Shown here piece by piece: positions 18,444 through 26,360 of a stretch of DNA of 34,164 nucleotides. The notes below the pieces were generated by a model. The model saw nothing but the letters and a program-made list of their open reading frames with translations, was not told the DNA's origin and searched no databases. Every line of letters starts with the position of its first letter. Within the stretch, counting starts at the first letter, position 1. Made by a program: the position numbers and the translations under genes. Location of the stretch: assembly GCA_903918315.1 (NCBI GenBank), contig CAIXEA010000221.1:1-34164 (forward strand). Reading direction: 5' to 3'. Source of the stretch: an uncultured Acetobacteraceae bacterium. GTDB taxonomy: Bacteria; Pseudomonadota; Alphaproteobacteria; Acetobacterales; Acetobacteraceae.

Positions 18444-18949
18444 CAGCTGGGATCTTCGACGGGTTCGAGGCCGACGGCGGCGGTTTGCTCGGCGCGGACA
18501 GCGTCCAGCCGTTCCGCCACCGCGGTGTCATGGAGCGCGAGAATGGAGGCCGCCAGCAGCGCCGCGTTCACCGCCCCGGCGCGCCCGATGGCCAGCGTGC
18601 CAACCGGGATGCCGGCGGGCATCTGAACGATGGAGAGCAGGCTGTCCTGCCCCTTTAACGCATGCGATTCGACCGGTACGCCGAGAACGGGGAGCGGCGT
18701 CCATGCGGCGCACATGCCGGGCAGATGGGCCGCCCCGCCGGCGCCGGCGATGATGGCATGCAATCCTCTGGCGCGGGCGGTGGTGGCATAGTCGCGCAGG
18801 CGGTCAGGGGTCCGGTGGGCGGACACGATACGGCACTCATGGGCGATGCCCAGGCGATCCAGCATGGCGGCGGCGTGACGCATCGTGGGCCAGTCCGACT
18901 GGCTGCCCATGATGATGCCGACCCGCGCCTGGGGGGCGGTGTTCGTCAT
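18443..18949 (-). CDS. purE: 5-(carboxyamino)imidazole ribonucleotide mutase PurE
   Basis: 168 aa class I PurE, which converts N5-CAIR from PurK to CAIR. Diagnostic segments are [15 protein letters not shown] with the catalytic His, and [12 protein letters not shown]. It follows the DUF465 gene at 18951-19154 by 1 bp and overlaps purK, forming an operon DUF465-purE-purK. Confidence 0.97.
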   Translation of the reverse strand: MTNTAPQARVGIIMGSQSDWPTMRHAAAMLDRLGIAHECRIVSAHRTPDRLRDYATTARARGLHAIIAGAGGAAHLPGMCAAWTPLPVLGVPVESHALKGQDSLLSIVQMPAGIPVGTLAIGRAGAVNAALLAASILALHDTAVAERLDAVRAEQTAAVGLEPVEDPS

Positions 18950-18950
18950 C

Positions 18951-19154
18951 TCAGGCGATATTGTCGGGGATCAGGCGGCTTTCGAGCCAGCTGACCTCGT
19001 CCTTGAGCATGAGCTTGCGCTTCTTCAGCCGCTGCAAATGCAATTGATCAGACGGCCCCTGATCGGCCAGACGGGCGATCACCGTGTCGAGATCACGGTG
19101 CTCACTCCGCAGTTCATGCAGCTTGCGCAGCAGCGAATCCCGGTCGGTCAGCAT
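18951..19154 (-). CDS. DUF465 (YdcH-like) small coiled-coil protein
   Basis: 67 aa, highly charged and predicted to be helical: [18 protein letters not shown], then [16 protein letters not shown]. This is the DUF465/YdcH pattern of two short antiparallel helices. The biochemical role is unknown. It is the first gene of the purE-purK operon, an arrangement seen in related bacteria, and is divergent from a second DUF465 gene at 19308. Confidence 0.85.
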   Translation of the reverse strand: MLTDRDSLLRKLHELRSEHRDLDTVIARLADQGPSDQLHLQRLKKRKLMLKDEVSWLESRLIPDNIA

Positions 19155-19307
19155 GAGCCCACCATAGCATGAAACTTTCTGCCGCGCCCATCCGCCGCGG
19201 GGGCGATTTGGCTGGTTTCGTGTGTGGCAACGGCGTTACGCTGCCCTGCCGCTGTCACGACAGTGGCGGTGTGCGACCAACCGGTAGTCAACGGAGGTAC
19301 AACGCTC

Positions 19308-19481
19308 ATGAGCTATTCGACCCGTCTCGATGCCCTGAAACAGCGTCACGCTTCACTCGAAACCCGCATCCATGACGAGGATACCCGACCCCGCCCCGAC
19401 CCCATGGCGTTGACCCGATTAAAGCTTGAGAAGCTGCATCTGAAAGAGGAAATGGAGAAGCTGCTCGCTTTGGTGGATTAA
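19308..19481 (+). CDS. DUF465-like small protein, second paralogue
   Basis: 57 aa from ATG 19308, chosen because GGAGG lies 10 bases upstream; the open frame reaches back to 19224 but without a ribosome site. The sequence has the DUF465 pattern in short form: LDALKQRHASLETRIHDE, then LTRLKLEKLHLKEEME. The 5' leader contains a stem (19248-19256 with 19259-19267) with one G-U wobble. It ends 3 bp from the convergent trcR stop. Function unknown. Confidence 0.8.
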   Translation: MSYSTRLDALKQRHASLETRIHDEDTRPRPDPMALTRLKLEKLHLKEEMEKLLALVD

Positions 19482-19484
19482 GGA

Positions 19485-20063
19485 CTAAGCTGCCTCATCC
19501 GCTTCCGGCGGCGGGGGCAGCGGCACGGTGCGGCCTTCGCGCTCCAGGCGTTCATTCGCTTGCGCGACGGCCGCATTCAGGTCGCCCTGGCTGCATAGAC
19601 CCAGGATCACCGGGTCGCGCGGCTTGATATTGGCGCTGTTCCAATGCGAACGGTCGCGGACCTTCTGAATGGTCTCTTTGGTGGTCCCCATCAGCTTACC
19701 GACCTGCGCTTCCGAGAGCTGCGGGTAGTTGCGCAGCAGGAAGGCGATGCCGTCCGGGCGGTCATTGCGCTTGGCCACGGGGGTATAGCGCGCGCCGCGC
19801 AGGCGCTTCGGGGCCGGCAGGTTGCTCGCGATCAGCTTCAGCCGGGCGTTCGGGTCCGCTTCACAGCGGGTGATATCGGCGGCGGTGACCTGGACATTGG
19901 CGACCGGGTCGTAGCCGACAATGCCCTGCGCGACCTCACCATCGGCGATGGCCTGCACCTCAAGCGGATGCATGCCGCAGAAATCGGCGATCTGCGTGAA
20001 GGTCAGCGCGGTCTTTTCGATCAGCCACACGGCGGTGGCCTTGGGCATCAGCGGCAAGGACAT
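19485..20063 (-). CDS. trcR: Cell-cycle transcriptional regulator TrcR (DUF1013)
   Basis: 192 aa. It opens with MPKATAVWLIEKTALTFTQI and contains two helix-turn-helix-like stretches, FTQIADFCGMHPLEVQAI (about 23-40) and SEAQVGKLMGTTKETIQKVRDR (about 117-138), the pattern of the DUF1013/TrcR family restricted to alphaproteobacteria. Family members are described as cell-cycle-linked transcriptional regulators. The C-terminal 20 residues are acidic and proline-rich. It is transcribed alone and divergently from the DUF1192 gene. Confidence 0.82.
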   Translation of the reverse strand: MSLPLMPKATAVWLIEKTALTFTQIADFCGMHPLEVQAIADGEVAQGIVGYDPVANVQVTAADITRCEADPNARLKLIASNLPAPKRLRGARYTPVAKRNDRPDGIAFLLRNYPQLSEAQVGKLMGTTKETIQKVRDRSHWNSANIKPRDPVILGLCSQGDLNAAVAQANERLEREGRTVPLPPPPEADEAA

Positions 20064-20244
20064 GGCATGTTACTTTCTGGGGCGCACAAGGATGGGTACA
20101 CCGGGCCAGGCCGCGGGCACGGCAAGGCGCGGGGTATCGCAAGCCCCCCGCCCGGGGTCAAGCAGTTTACACGCCCTTTTCACCATAGGACCCCAGCGCT
20201 CAGCCACTATGATGCTGTAACACCAGGGATGAGGAGTGAATGCC

Positions 20245-20436
20245 ATGGCGATGGATGAGGACTTGCCGCTCCGCAAGCGGATGCGTTTGGAGAAATTGGT
20301 GCTCGATACGCTCGGTATCGATGAGCTGCGGGACTATATTGGCGAATTGCAGGAAGAAATCGCGCGGGTCGAGGCGGATATCATCCGCAAGAACAGTCAT
20401 CGCAGCGCCGCCGACGCTTTCTTCAAGCGGCCCTGA
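20245..20436 (+). CDS. DUF1192 family small protein
   Basis: 63 aa, starting at ATG 20245 with GAGGAG 8 bases upstream (an in-frame GTG at 20236 overlaps that site and is unlikely). The segment LEKLVLDTLGIDELRDYIGELQEEIARVEADI, continuing to RSAADAFFK, fits the short DUF1192 family of alphaproteobacteria: a helical protein with a leucine/glutamate heptad-like pattern. Function unknown. Confidence 0.82.
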   Translation: MAMDEDLPLRKRMRLEKLVLDTLGIDELRDYIGELQEEIARVEADIIRKNSHRSAADAFFKRP

Positions 20437-20450
20437 TTCAATCGAGGCGA

Positions 20451-20484
20451 AATAAGAAAATGGGGGAGCACGCTGGCTCCCCCA
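20451..20484 (-). terminator. Rho-independent terminator of the hsp20 gene
   Basis: On the minus strand TGGGGGAGC (20476-20484) pairs with GCTCCCCCA (20461-20469) around a 6-base loop, followed by TTTTCTTATTT. It lies 13 bases after the hsp20 stop codon. Confidence 0.88.
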
Positions 20485-20497
20485 GGTCTTACAGGGT

Positions 20498-20977
20498 TCA
20501 GGCTGCCTGTGTGGCGGGCGCGGCGGCCGGGTCATTGGCGATCGCCGCCTGTGTGGTGCCGCCGATCGCGATGCGGCGCGGCTTCAGCGACTCGGGCACC
20601 ACGCGCTTCAGCCCGACATGCAGCAATCCATTCCGCACATCGGCCCCTTCGACCACGATATGGTCAGCCAGGGTGAACCGGCGCTCGAACGCGCGCCCGG
20701 CGATGCCGCGAAACAGCAGCTCGGTCTTGGGGCTTTCCGACGGTACGCGCCCGGATACGAACAGCGCGTTGTCCTTGACCACGATATCGAGATCCTCTGG
20801 ACGGAATCCCGCCACGGCCACGGCCACGGTCAGGCGGTAGGTGTCCTCACCGGTTTTCTCGATATTGTACGGGGGATAGTTGGCTTCGGTTGCCGAAGCC
20901 GCGGTGTCCGCGAGGCGAGCCAAACGGTCGAAACCGATGGCGGTACGGAACAGCGGAGAGAAATCGAACGTCGTCAT
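20498..20977 (-). CDS. hspA: Small heat-shock protein, Hsp20/alpha-crystallin family
   Basis: 159 aa, class A bacterial (IbpA-like) small heat-shock protein, an ATP-independent holdase for unfolding proteins. The alpha-crystallin domain runs from about residue 37 to 135, with YNIEKTGEDTYRLTVAVAGF-type strands (AVAVAG here) and the class signature FRGIAGRAFERRFTLADH, then GLLHVGLKRVVPE and the KPRRI segment, a degenerate form of the C-terminal I-x-I anchor. The C-terminus adds an unusual Ala-rich tail (about 20 residues). It has its own RpoH-like promoter, a ROSE-like leader and a terminator, so it is monocistronic and heat-regulated at two levels. Confidence 0.94.
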   Translation of the reverse strand: MTTFDFSPLFRTAIGFDRLARLADTAASATEANYPPYNIEKTGEDTYRLTVAVAVAGFRPEDLDIVVKDNALFVSGRVPSESPKTELLFRGIAGRAFERRFTLADHIVVEGADVRNGLLHVGLKRVVPESLKPRRIAIGGTTQAAIANDPAAAPATQAA

Positions 20978-21060
20978 GGGAAACCTCCTGCGATAGCAAG
21001 GTCAACATCTGAGGCCGCCCGGAATGGGCCGACCCTGGCTTAGTCTCCGAAACCCCGATG
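20978..21060 (-). promoter_or_regulatory. ROSE-like RNA thermometer in the hsp20 leader
   Basis: The bases just before the hsp20 ATG form the hallmark ROSE hairpin on the minus strand: ACCTTGCT (21002-20995), loop ATCGC, then AGGAGGT (20989-20983). The Shine-Dalgarno AGGAGG pairs with CCTTGCT with one bulged G, as in rhizobial ROSE elements. A further small GCCC/GGGC hairpin lies upstream (about 21024-21036). At low temperature the ribosome site would be masked. The match is by structure and motif; no folding was computed. Confidence 0.65.
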
Positions 21061-21079
21061 GGCATTCCGGATGAAAGCG

Positions 21080-21108
21080 AGATGGGAAGCGTGACCGCTG
21101 TCGTCAAG
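21080..21108 (-). promoter_or_regulatory. Candidate RpoH (sigma-32) promoter of hsp20
   Basis: On the minus strand CTTG (21108-21105) is followed after exactly 18 bases by CCCATCT (21086-21080). This is one mismatch from the alphaproteobacterial RpoH pattern CTTG-N17/18-CYTATNT. It predicts a leader of about 95 nt that would include the ROSE-like hairpins. Confidence 0.55.
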
Positions 21109-21115
21109 AGGTATG

Positions 21116-21137
21116 GGGTGCGCGGTAACGCGCACCC
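21116..21137. terminator. Hairpin downstream of rpmE
   Basis: GGGTGCGCG (21116-21124) pairs perfectly with CGCGCACCC (21129-21137) around GTAA. It is 11 bases past the rpmE stop on the minus strand, but no T tract follows in that direction. A T6 run follows on the plus strand after a short gap. It probably ends or insulates rpmE transcripts from the hsp20 promoter. Confidence 0.4.
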
Positions 21138-21148
21138 GAACCGGTTTT

Positions 21149-21373
21149 TTACGCCTTGAGGCCGAGACCCGCGAAGCGCTTGTTGAACTTGGCCACCTGA
21201 CCGCCGGTGTCCATCATCCGCTGCACGCCGGTCCAGGCCGGATGCGATTTCGGGTCGATGTCGAGGCGCAGCGTGTCGCCTTCCTTACCCATGCAGGACC
21301 GCGTCGTGTAGGTCGTGCCGTCGGTCATGATGACGTTGATCGTGTGGTAGTTGGGGTGAATGCCCGGCTTCAT
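21149..21373 (-). CDS. rpmE: 50S ribosomal protein L31
   Basis: 74 aa, beginning [10 protein letters not shown], with the [28 protein letters not shown] and FNKRFAGL segments of L31. It is the cysteine-poor (C-minus) form, since the zinc CxxC motif is absent and only a single Cys is seen. The start at 21373 is set by homology; the frame stays open to 21436 without support. It is divergent from hpnN. Confidence 0.96.
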   Translation of the reverse strand: MKPGIHPNYHTINVIMTDGTTYTTRSCMGKEGDTLRLDIDPKSHPAWTGVQRMMDTGGQVAKFNKRFAGLGLKA

Positions 21374-21571
21374 GGTCTGTCGTCCCGTTGAAAGATGGCG
21401 CGAACGATCCCGACCGGTCGCGCGAAGGGGCGGCATATAGCGGGTGAACGTGTCAGGCTCAAGGGGGACGTTCCCGCGGGGCGATCATGGGCTCGATTTC
21501 ATGCCCGAATCCATGGACCATCCCGCCCGGACGCCGTATCAGGACCTATCCGGCGGAGACCTCTGAAACCC

Positions 21572-24154
21572 ATGCTCAAACGCCTGCTTGTCCGTCTGGT
21601 CGATGCCAGCCGCCGGAATGCCGCGCTCGTCTTGTTGGGTGCGGCGTTGCTTGCTGGCTTCTCCGGCTTGTTCGCCGCCGGGCATCTTGGGGTCAGCACC
21701 GATACGGATCTTATGTTCGCGCCCAGCCTGCCCTGGCGGCAGCGGGCGGTGGCGATGGATAAGGCCTTCCCCCAATTCCGCGACCTGCTGGTCGCGGTCA
21801 TCGACGCGCGCGAACCGGAAGAAGCCGAGGCCACCGCTGCCGGGCTCGCCGCCGCGCTCGCCGCCGACACCACCCATTTCAGCACCGTCCGCCGCCCCGA
21901 CGCGCTGCCCTTCTTCCGTAAAGAGGGCTTGCTGTTCCTGGAGCCGAAGCAGCTGTCCGATCTCATGGATCAGACCATCGACGCGCAGCCGTTCCTGGGG
22001 CAGCTGGTGGCCGATCCCACGGCGCGTGGGCTCTTCGCGGCTTTATCCTTGCTGGGGATGGGTGCTGCGCGCGGGGAAGCCGATCTGACGCCGTATTTGG
22101 CCGCGATCAACGGGTTTCATCTGGCGATGGCCGACGTGCTCGCCGGCACGGCGCGCCCTTTGTCATGGCAGAAGCTGCTGAGTGGCGGGCTGAGTGAACT
22201 GGCTGGTCCGTACCGCTTCGTGCTGGCGCAGCCGCGGCAGGATTTCGGGGCGCTGCAACCGGGCGGAGATGCGACCGACGTGATGCGCGCCGCGATCGCC
22301 CAACTGGAGTTCGTGAAAGCGGGTTCGGCGCATGTGCGCATCACCGGGCAGGTCGCGCTGGCCGATGAGGAATTCGCCACCGTCGCCGAAGGTGCCGTGA
22401 CCGGCCTAATCGGCAGCGTGGTGCTGATCTCCCTCTGGCTGTTCCTGGCGGTGCGCAGCCTGCGTTTGATTGTACCGATTCTTCTGACACTCGGCCTCGG
22501 GCTCATGCTGACGGTCCTGTTCGCAGCCGTCGCGGTCGGCACGCTCAATCTGGTCTCGGTCGGATTCGGGGTGCTGTTCGTCGGCATCGCCGTTGATTTC
22601 GCCATCCAGTTTTGCGTCCGCTATCGCGAGAACCGCCATGCCACCGGCGATCTGGCCATGGCGATGCGCGATACGGCGGCGCAGGCCGGGGATCAGATTC
22701 TGGTTGCCGCCGCCGCCACCGCGGCCGGGTTTCTGGCTTTCGTGCCGACCGATTTCTCGGGTGTGGCGGAGTTGGGGCTGATCGCGGGCTTTGGCATGCT
22801 GATCGCGTTTGGTTGCACGCTGGGCTTTCTGCCCGCCGCGATCACGCTGTTCCGCCCGCGGGGGGAAGCCGCGGAGATCGGGTTTGCCTTCGCTCGTGGC
22901 CTCGACCCGCTGATCGCCCGGCGCTGCCGGCCGATCCTGGCCGTGTTCCTGCTGCTGGCGGTGGTGGCCGGTGGATTGTCGCCGCGGCTGGCTTTCGATT
23001 CCGATCCGCTGAACACCAAGAACCCGGATACCGAGGCGATGCGGGCTTTGCGCGATCTCATCGCCAATCCGCTCACCAATCCCTATACCATCGACATCCT
23101 GGTACCTTCGATCAAAGACGCCCGGGCGCTGACGGCGCGGTTGCAGCAAGTGCCGACGGTGTCGGGCGTGCTGGGGATCGCCACCTTCGTGCCCGCTGAC
23201 CAGGGGGACCGTCTGGCGGCGATCGCGGATGCGAACACCATCCTGGCCCCGACCATCGCGGTGCGCGGGGCGGCGGCGCCGATCAGCGCGGATCAGGTGC
23301 GGCTGGCGGCCAAAAGCGCGCTGTCGCAAATCGACCCGGCCTTGCCCAAACTGGCGGCGGACCATCCGCTGGCCGCCATCGCGCATGACCTGCGGCAATT
23401 GGCCAAAGCGGACGATTCAATGGCGATGGCAGCCAATGCCGCCCTGACCCGGTTCTTGCCGGACCAGCTCGATAATCTCCGCACCGCCCTGAGCGCGGAG
23501 CCGCTGACGCTGGACGCGCTGCCGCCGGAATTGACCCGTGATTGGCTGCTTCCGGATGGCCGGACCCGGATCCAGGTGCTGCCCACGGACGCGGCCCGCA
23601 CCAGTGCCGGCCTGCGGGCCTTCGTGAATGACGTGACCGCGATCGCACCGGAGGCGGGTGGCTCCGCCGTGACCATCCTGGCAACCGCCGCCACCATCAC
23701 CAGCGCCTTTCGATCCGCCGCGATCGGCGCCTTGATGGCGATCACGCTGATTCTGCTGGTGACGCTGCGGCGATTCGCGGATGTGCTGCTGGTTCTGGCG
23801 CCGTTGCTGCTATCGGCCTTGCTGACGCTGCTCGTTGTAGTCGTGCTGCCCCTGCCTTTGAACTTTGCCAATATCATCGCCCTGCCGCTGCTGCTGGGGG
23901 TTGGCGTGTCATTCAACATCTACTTCGTGATGAACTGGCGGGCGGGGCAACGCGGCCCGCTGGGTTCGGCGACCGCGCGTGCGATCGTGTTCTCGGCGCT
24001 GACCACCGCGACGGCGTTTGGGTCCCTGGCGCTGTCGATGCATCCCGGTACCGCCAGCATGGGCACGCTGCTCCTGATCAGCCTCGGCTGCACGCTGCTG
24101 GCCAGTCTGGTGTTCATTCCGGCGCTTCTGGCGGCATTATCGGCCGGGGACTGA
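21572..24154 (+). CDS. hpnN: Hopanoid transporter HpnN (RND/MMPL superfamily)
   Basis: 860 aa from ATG 21572, with GGAGA upstream; the frame is open to 21395 but that extension is basic, non-homologous and overlaps the rpmE leader. RND-type layout: TM1 (about 17-36), a first periplasmic domain (about 40-270) with the DTDLMFAPSLPWRQR start typical of HpnN, a TM cluster (about 275-460) containing GIAVDFAIQFCVRYRE, a second periplasmic domain (470-712) and a last TM cluster (713-858). HpnN moves hopanoids from the inner to the outer membrane in related bacteria. No other hopanoid genes are in the window, so it is separated from the shc/hpn cluster or the window misses it. Confidence 0.88.
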   Translation: MLKRLLVRLVDASRRNAALVLLGAALLAGFSGLFAAGHLGVSTDTDLMFAPSLPWRQRAVAMDKAFPQFRDLLVAVIDAREPEEAEATAAGLAAALAADTTHFSTVRRPDALPFFRKEGLLFLEPKQLSDLMDQTIDAQPFLGQLVADPTARGLFAALSLLGMGAARGEADLTPYLAAINGFHLAMADVLAGTARPLSWQKLLSGGLSELAGPYRFVLAQPRQDFGALQPGGDATDVMRAAIAQLEFVKAGSAHVRITGQVALADEEFATVAEGAVTGLIGSVVLISLWLFLAVRSLRLIVPILLTLGLGLMLTVLFAAVAVGTLNLVSVGFGVLFVGIAVDFAIQFCVRYRENRHATGDLAMAMRDTAAQAGDQILVAAAATAAGFLAFVPTDFSGVAELGLIAGFGMLIAFGCTLGFLPAAITLFRPRGEAAEIGFAFARGLDPLIARRCRPILAVFLLLAVVAGGLSPRLAFDSDPLNTKNPDTEAMRALRDLIANPLTNPYTIDILVPSIKDARALTARLQQVPTVSGVLGIATFVPADQGDRLAAIADANTILAPTIAVRGAAAPISADQVRLAAKSALSQIDPALPKLAADHPLAAIAHDLRQLAKADDSMAMAANAALTRFLPDQLDNLRTALSAEPLTLDALPPELTRDWLLPDGRTRIQVLPTDAARTSAGLRAFVNDVTAIAPEAGGSAVTILATAATITSAFRSAAIGALMAITLILLVTLRRFADVLLVLAPLLLSALLTLLVVVVLPLPLNFANIIALPLLLGVGVSFNIYFVMNWRAGQRGPLGSATARAIVFSALTTATAFGSLALSMHPGTASMGTLLLISLGCTLLASLVFIPALLAALSAGD

Positions 24155-24155
24155 A

Positions 24156-24173
24156 TTATCCACAGGCCTGTGG
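24156..24173. promoter_or_regulatory. Perfect DnaA box overlapping a palindrome, upstream of nrdA
   Basis: TTATCCACA (24156-24164) is a consensus DnaA box beginning two bases after the hpnN stop. It overlaps the 14-bp palindrome CCACAGGCCTGTGG (24160-24173). In E. coli DnaA boxes control the nrd operon; here the box is about 245 bp before the nrdA start. The palindrome might instead be a simple 3' hairpin of hpnN. Confidence 0.45.
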
Positions 24174-24329
24174 AACATGGGGAGAACGCCCCCGGTAAGC
24201 CATTGTATTCTGTTGGAAGTCTGGCCGATGGGCTAGAACAGGGCATGCGCGAGGCGGGCGCGTTGCGTGTCCTTCTTGCCACAGCCAGCACGCTGAATTC
24301 GCGCATCTAGTGGCGGAGCAGTCAGAATC

Positions 24330-24345
24330 CTGCCATATATTGTTC
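24330..24345 (+). promoter_or_regulatory. Candidate NrdR box upstream of nrdA
   Basis: CCATATATTG (24333-24342) matches nine of ten core positions of the NrdR consensus CwAtATaTwG. The flanks match poorly. A much weaker half-like site lies 31 bp upstream (24302-24311), a spacing typical of paired NrdR boxes. It is about 70 bp before the nrdA start. Confidence 0.35.
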
Positions 24346-24408
24346 ATAGCGAATCCGGCCCGCATCCGCAGGACTGTTCGCGGATGTAGATACAAACGGG
24401 AGGCCGAT

Positions 24409-26283
24409 GTGCTTGACGCAGTCCAAATGCCAGGTCGCCATCAGGTGCGGGTCGATCGATCCCGGGATGTGTTGCTGACCGATTTCGGCCGGGCGACGCT
24501 GACGGACCGGTATCTCATGCCGGGTGAGGAATTCCAGGATCTGTTTGCACGGGTTGCCTCTTACTACGGCGATGATACCGCCCACGCGCAGCGTATCTAC
24601 GATTACATGAGCAAGCTCTGGTTCATGCCCGCGACCCCGGTGTTGTCGAACGGTGGCACCCAGCGCGGCTTGCCGATCAGTTGCTTCCTCAATGAAGCAT
24701 CGGACAGCCTGGAAGGGATTCTGGGCCTCTGGAATGAGAATGTCTGGCTCGCCTCCAAGGGCGGCGGCATTGGGTCTTATTGGGGTAATCTGCGTTCTAT
24801 CGGTGAAAAGGTCGGGGCTGTCGGCAAGACCTCGGGCGTGATCCCCTTCATCCGGGTGATGGACAGCCTGACTCTGGCGATCTCGCAGGGATCGCTGCGC
24901 CGTGGCTCTGCCGCCGTCTATCTGCCGGTCTGGCATCCGGAGATTGAGGAGTTCGTGGAAATCCGCCGCCCGACCGGTGGCGATCCGAACCGCAAGGCGC
25001 TGAACCTGCATCACGGCATTCTGATCCCCGACAGCTTCATGCGCGCGGTTGAGGCTGATGAGCAGTGGTCGCTGCTGTCCCCCAAGGACAATGCCGTCGT
25101 GCGGTCGATTTCCGCCCGCGGGTTGTGGATTCGCATCCTGACCGCCCGGATCGAAACGGGCGAGCCGTATCTCATCTTCTCCGACCACGTGAACAACGCC
25201 CGGCCCGAGCATCACAAGCTGGCGGGGTTGGAGGTCAAGACCTCCAACCTGTGCAGTGAGATCACTTTGCCGACGGGGCGCGATCAGCACGGCAATGACC
25301 GCACCGCGGTGTGCTGCCTGGCGTCGCTGAACCTGGAAAACTGGTTCGAGTGGGAGAAGCATCCGACCTTCATCGAAGACGTGATGCGCTTCCTCGACAA
25401 TGTCCTTCAGGATTTCATCGACCGTGCGCCGCCGGGGATGGAGAAGGCGAAATACTCCGCCATGCGTGAGCGCTCGGTCGGGCTGGGCGTGATGGGCTTC
25501 CACAGCTTCTTGCAGGCGCTGAACGTGCCGTGGGAAAGTGTGACGGCCAAGGTGTGGAACAAGCGGATGTTCAAGCACATCCGCGGGCAGGCCGACGTGG
25601 CCTCGGTCATGCTGGCGGAAGAGCGTGGGGCGTGCCCGGATGCGGCCGAATACGGCGTGATGGAGCGGTTTTCCCACAAGATGTCGATCGCGCCGACGGC
25701 GTCGATTTCCATCATCGCGGGGAATTCCTCCCCGGGGATCGAGCCGATCGCGGCGAATGTGTTCCTGCAGAAGACGCTGTCCGGCAGTTTCTCGGTCCGC
25801 AACCGGCATCTGCAGAAGCTGCTGGCCGAACGCGGGCAGGACACGGATGAGGTCTGGTCGTCCATCACCACCACCAAGGGCAGCGTTCAGCATCTGGATT
25901 TCCTGACCCAACTCGAAAAGGACGTCTACAAGACCGCCTTCGAGCTGGATCAGCGCTGGATTATCGAACACGCGGCGGATCGGGCGGCCTATATCTGCCA
26001 GAGCCAGTCGGTCAACGTGTTCCTGCCGGCAAACGTGCACAAGCGCGACCTGCACCAGATCCATTTCATGGCCTGGAAGCGGGGTGTGAAGTCGCTGTAC
26101 TACTGCCGCAGCCTGTCGATCGCGCGCGCGGACACGGTCAGCGACAAGGCCGTGGCACCAGCCGCATTCACGGGCATGCTGGCCCCGGCCAATGACATGC
26201 AGATGCCGCTTCCCCTGGTGGCCGGACCAATCGCAAGCGGGGCGAACCCGAACGATTACGATGAGTGTCTGGCCTGTCAGTAG
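24409..26283 (+). CDS. nrdA: Ribonucleoside-diphosphate reductase, class I alpha subunit
   Basis: 624 aa from GTG 24409, chosen because GGGAGG lies 5 bases upstream; the extra 33 codons of the open frame have no support. It reduces ribonucleotides to deoxyribonucleotides. Catalytic parts: first redox Cys in LPISCFL (Cys92), the thiyl-radical motif SNLCSEI (Asn280, Cys282, Glu284), the partner Cys in AVCCLASL (Cys302), the radical-transfer pair in SLYYCRS and the C-terminal shuttle pair in YDECLACQ. An N-terminal ATP-cone is absent, so allosteric activity control through a cone is not expected. No nrdB (radical subunit) lies next to it, which is unusual; the next gene is the Grx-like selenoprotein candidate. 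Candidate DnaA and NrdR sites lie upstream. Confidence 0.95.
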   Translation: MLDAVQMPGRHQVRVDRSRDVLLTDFGRATLTDRYLMPGEEFQDLFARVASYYGDDTAHAQRIYDYMSKLWFMPATPVLSNGGTQRGLPISCFLNEASDSLEGILGLWNENVWLASKGGGIGSYWGNLRSIGEKVGAVGKTSGVIPFIRVMDSLTLAISQGSLRRGSAAVYLPVWHPEIEEFVEIRRPTGGDPNRKALNLHHGILIPDSFMRAVEADEQWSLLSPKDNAVVRSISARGLWIRILTARIETGEPYLIFSDHVNNARPEHHKLAGLEVKTSNLCSEITLPTGRDQHGNDRTAVCCLASLNLENWFEWEKHPTFIEDVMRFLDNVLQDFIDRAPPGMEKAKYSAMRERSVGLGVMGFHSFLQALNVPWESVTAKVWNKRMFKHIRGQADVASVMLAEERGACPDAAEYGVMERFSHKMSIAPTASISIIAGNSSPGIEPIAANVFLQKTLSGSFSVRNRHLQKLLAERGQDTDEVWSSITTTKGSVQHLDFLTQLEKDVYKTAFELDQRWIIEHAADRAAYICQSQSVNVFLPANVHKRDLHQIHFMAWKRGVKSLYYCRSLSIARADTVSDKAVAPAAFTGMLAPANDMQMPLPLVAGPIASGANPNDYDECLACQ

Positions 26284-26360
26284 GACCTGATGGGGGGATG
26301 CTGCATTGACCCGCCCCCGCCCGGCGCCTATCACATGCGAACCAACCACGGGATATCCCC

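Noticed and set aside
24310-24408. Extended N-terminus of nrdA
   Set aside because: A GTG at 24409 has a strong GGGAGG site; the upstream codons overlap the putative NrdR box and have no family similarity.
24322-26349. Minus-strand 675-aa frame opposite nrdA (and similar long frames opposite the CoA-transferase at 27678-30413 and the peroxidase at 30172-32010)
   Set aside because: The plus-strand proteins carry complete catalytic motifs; the antisense frames are Arg/His/Gln-rich, as expected for complement of high-GC3 codons.
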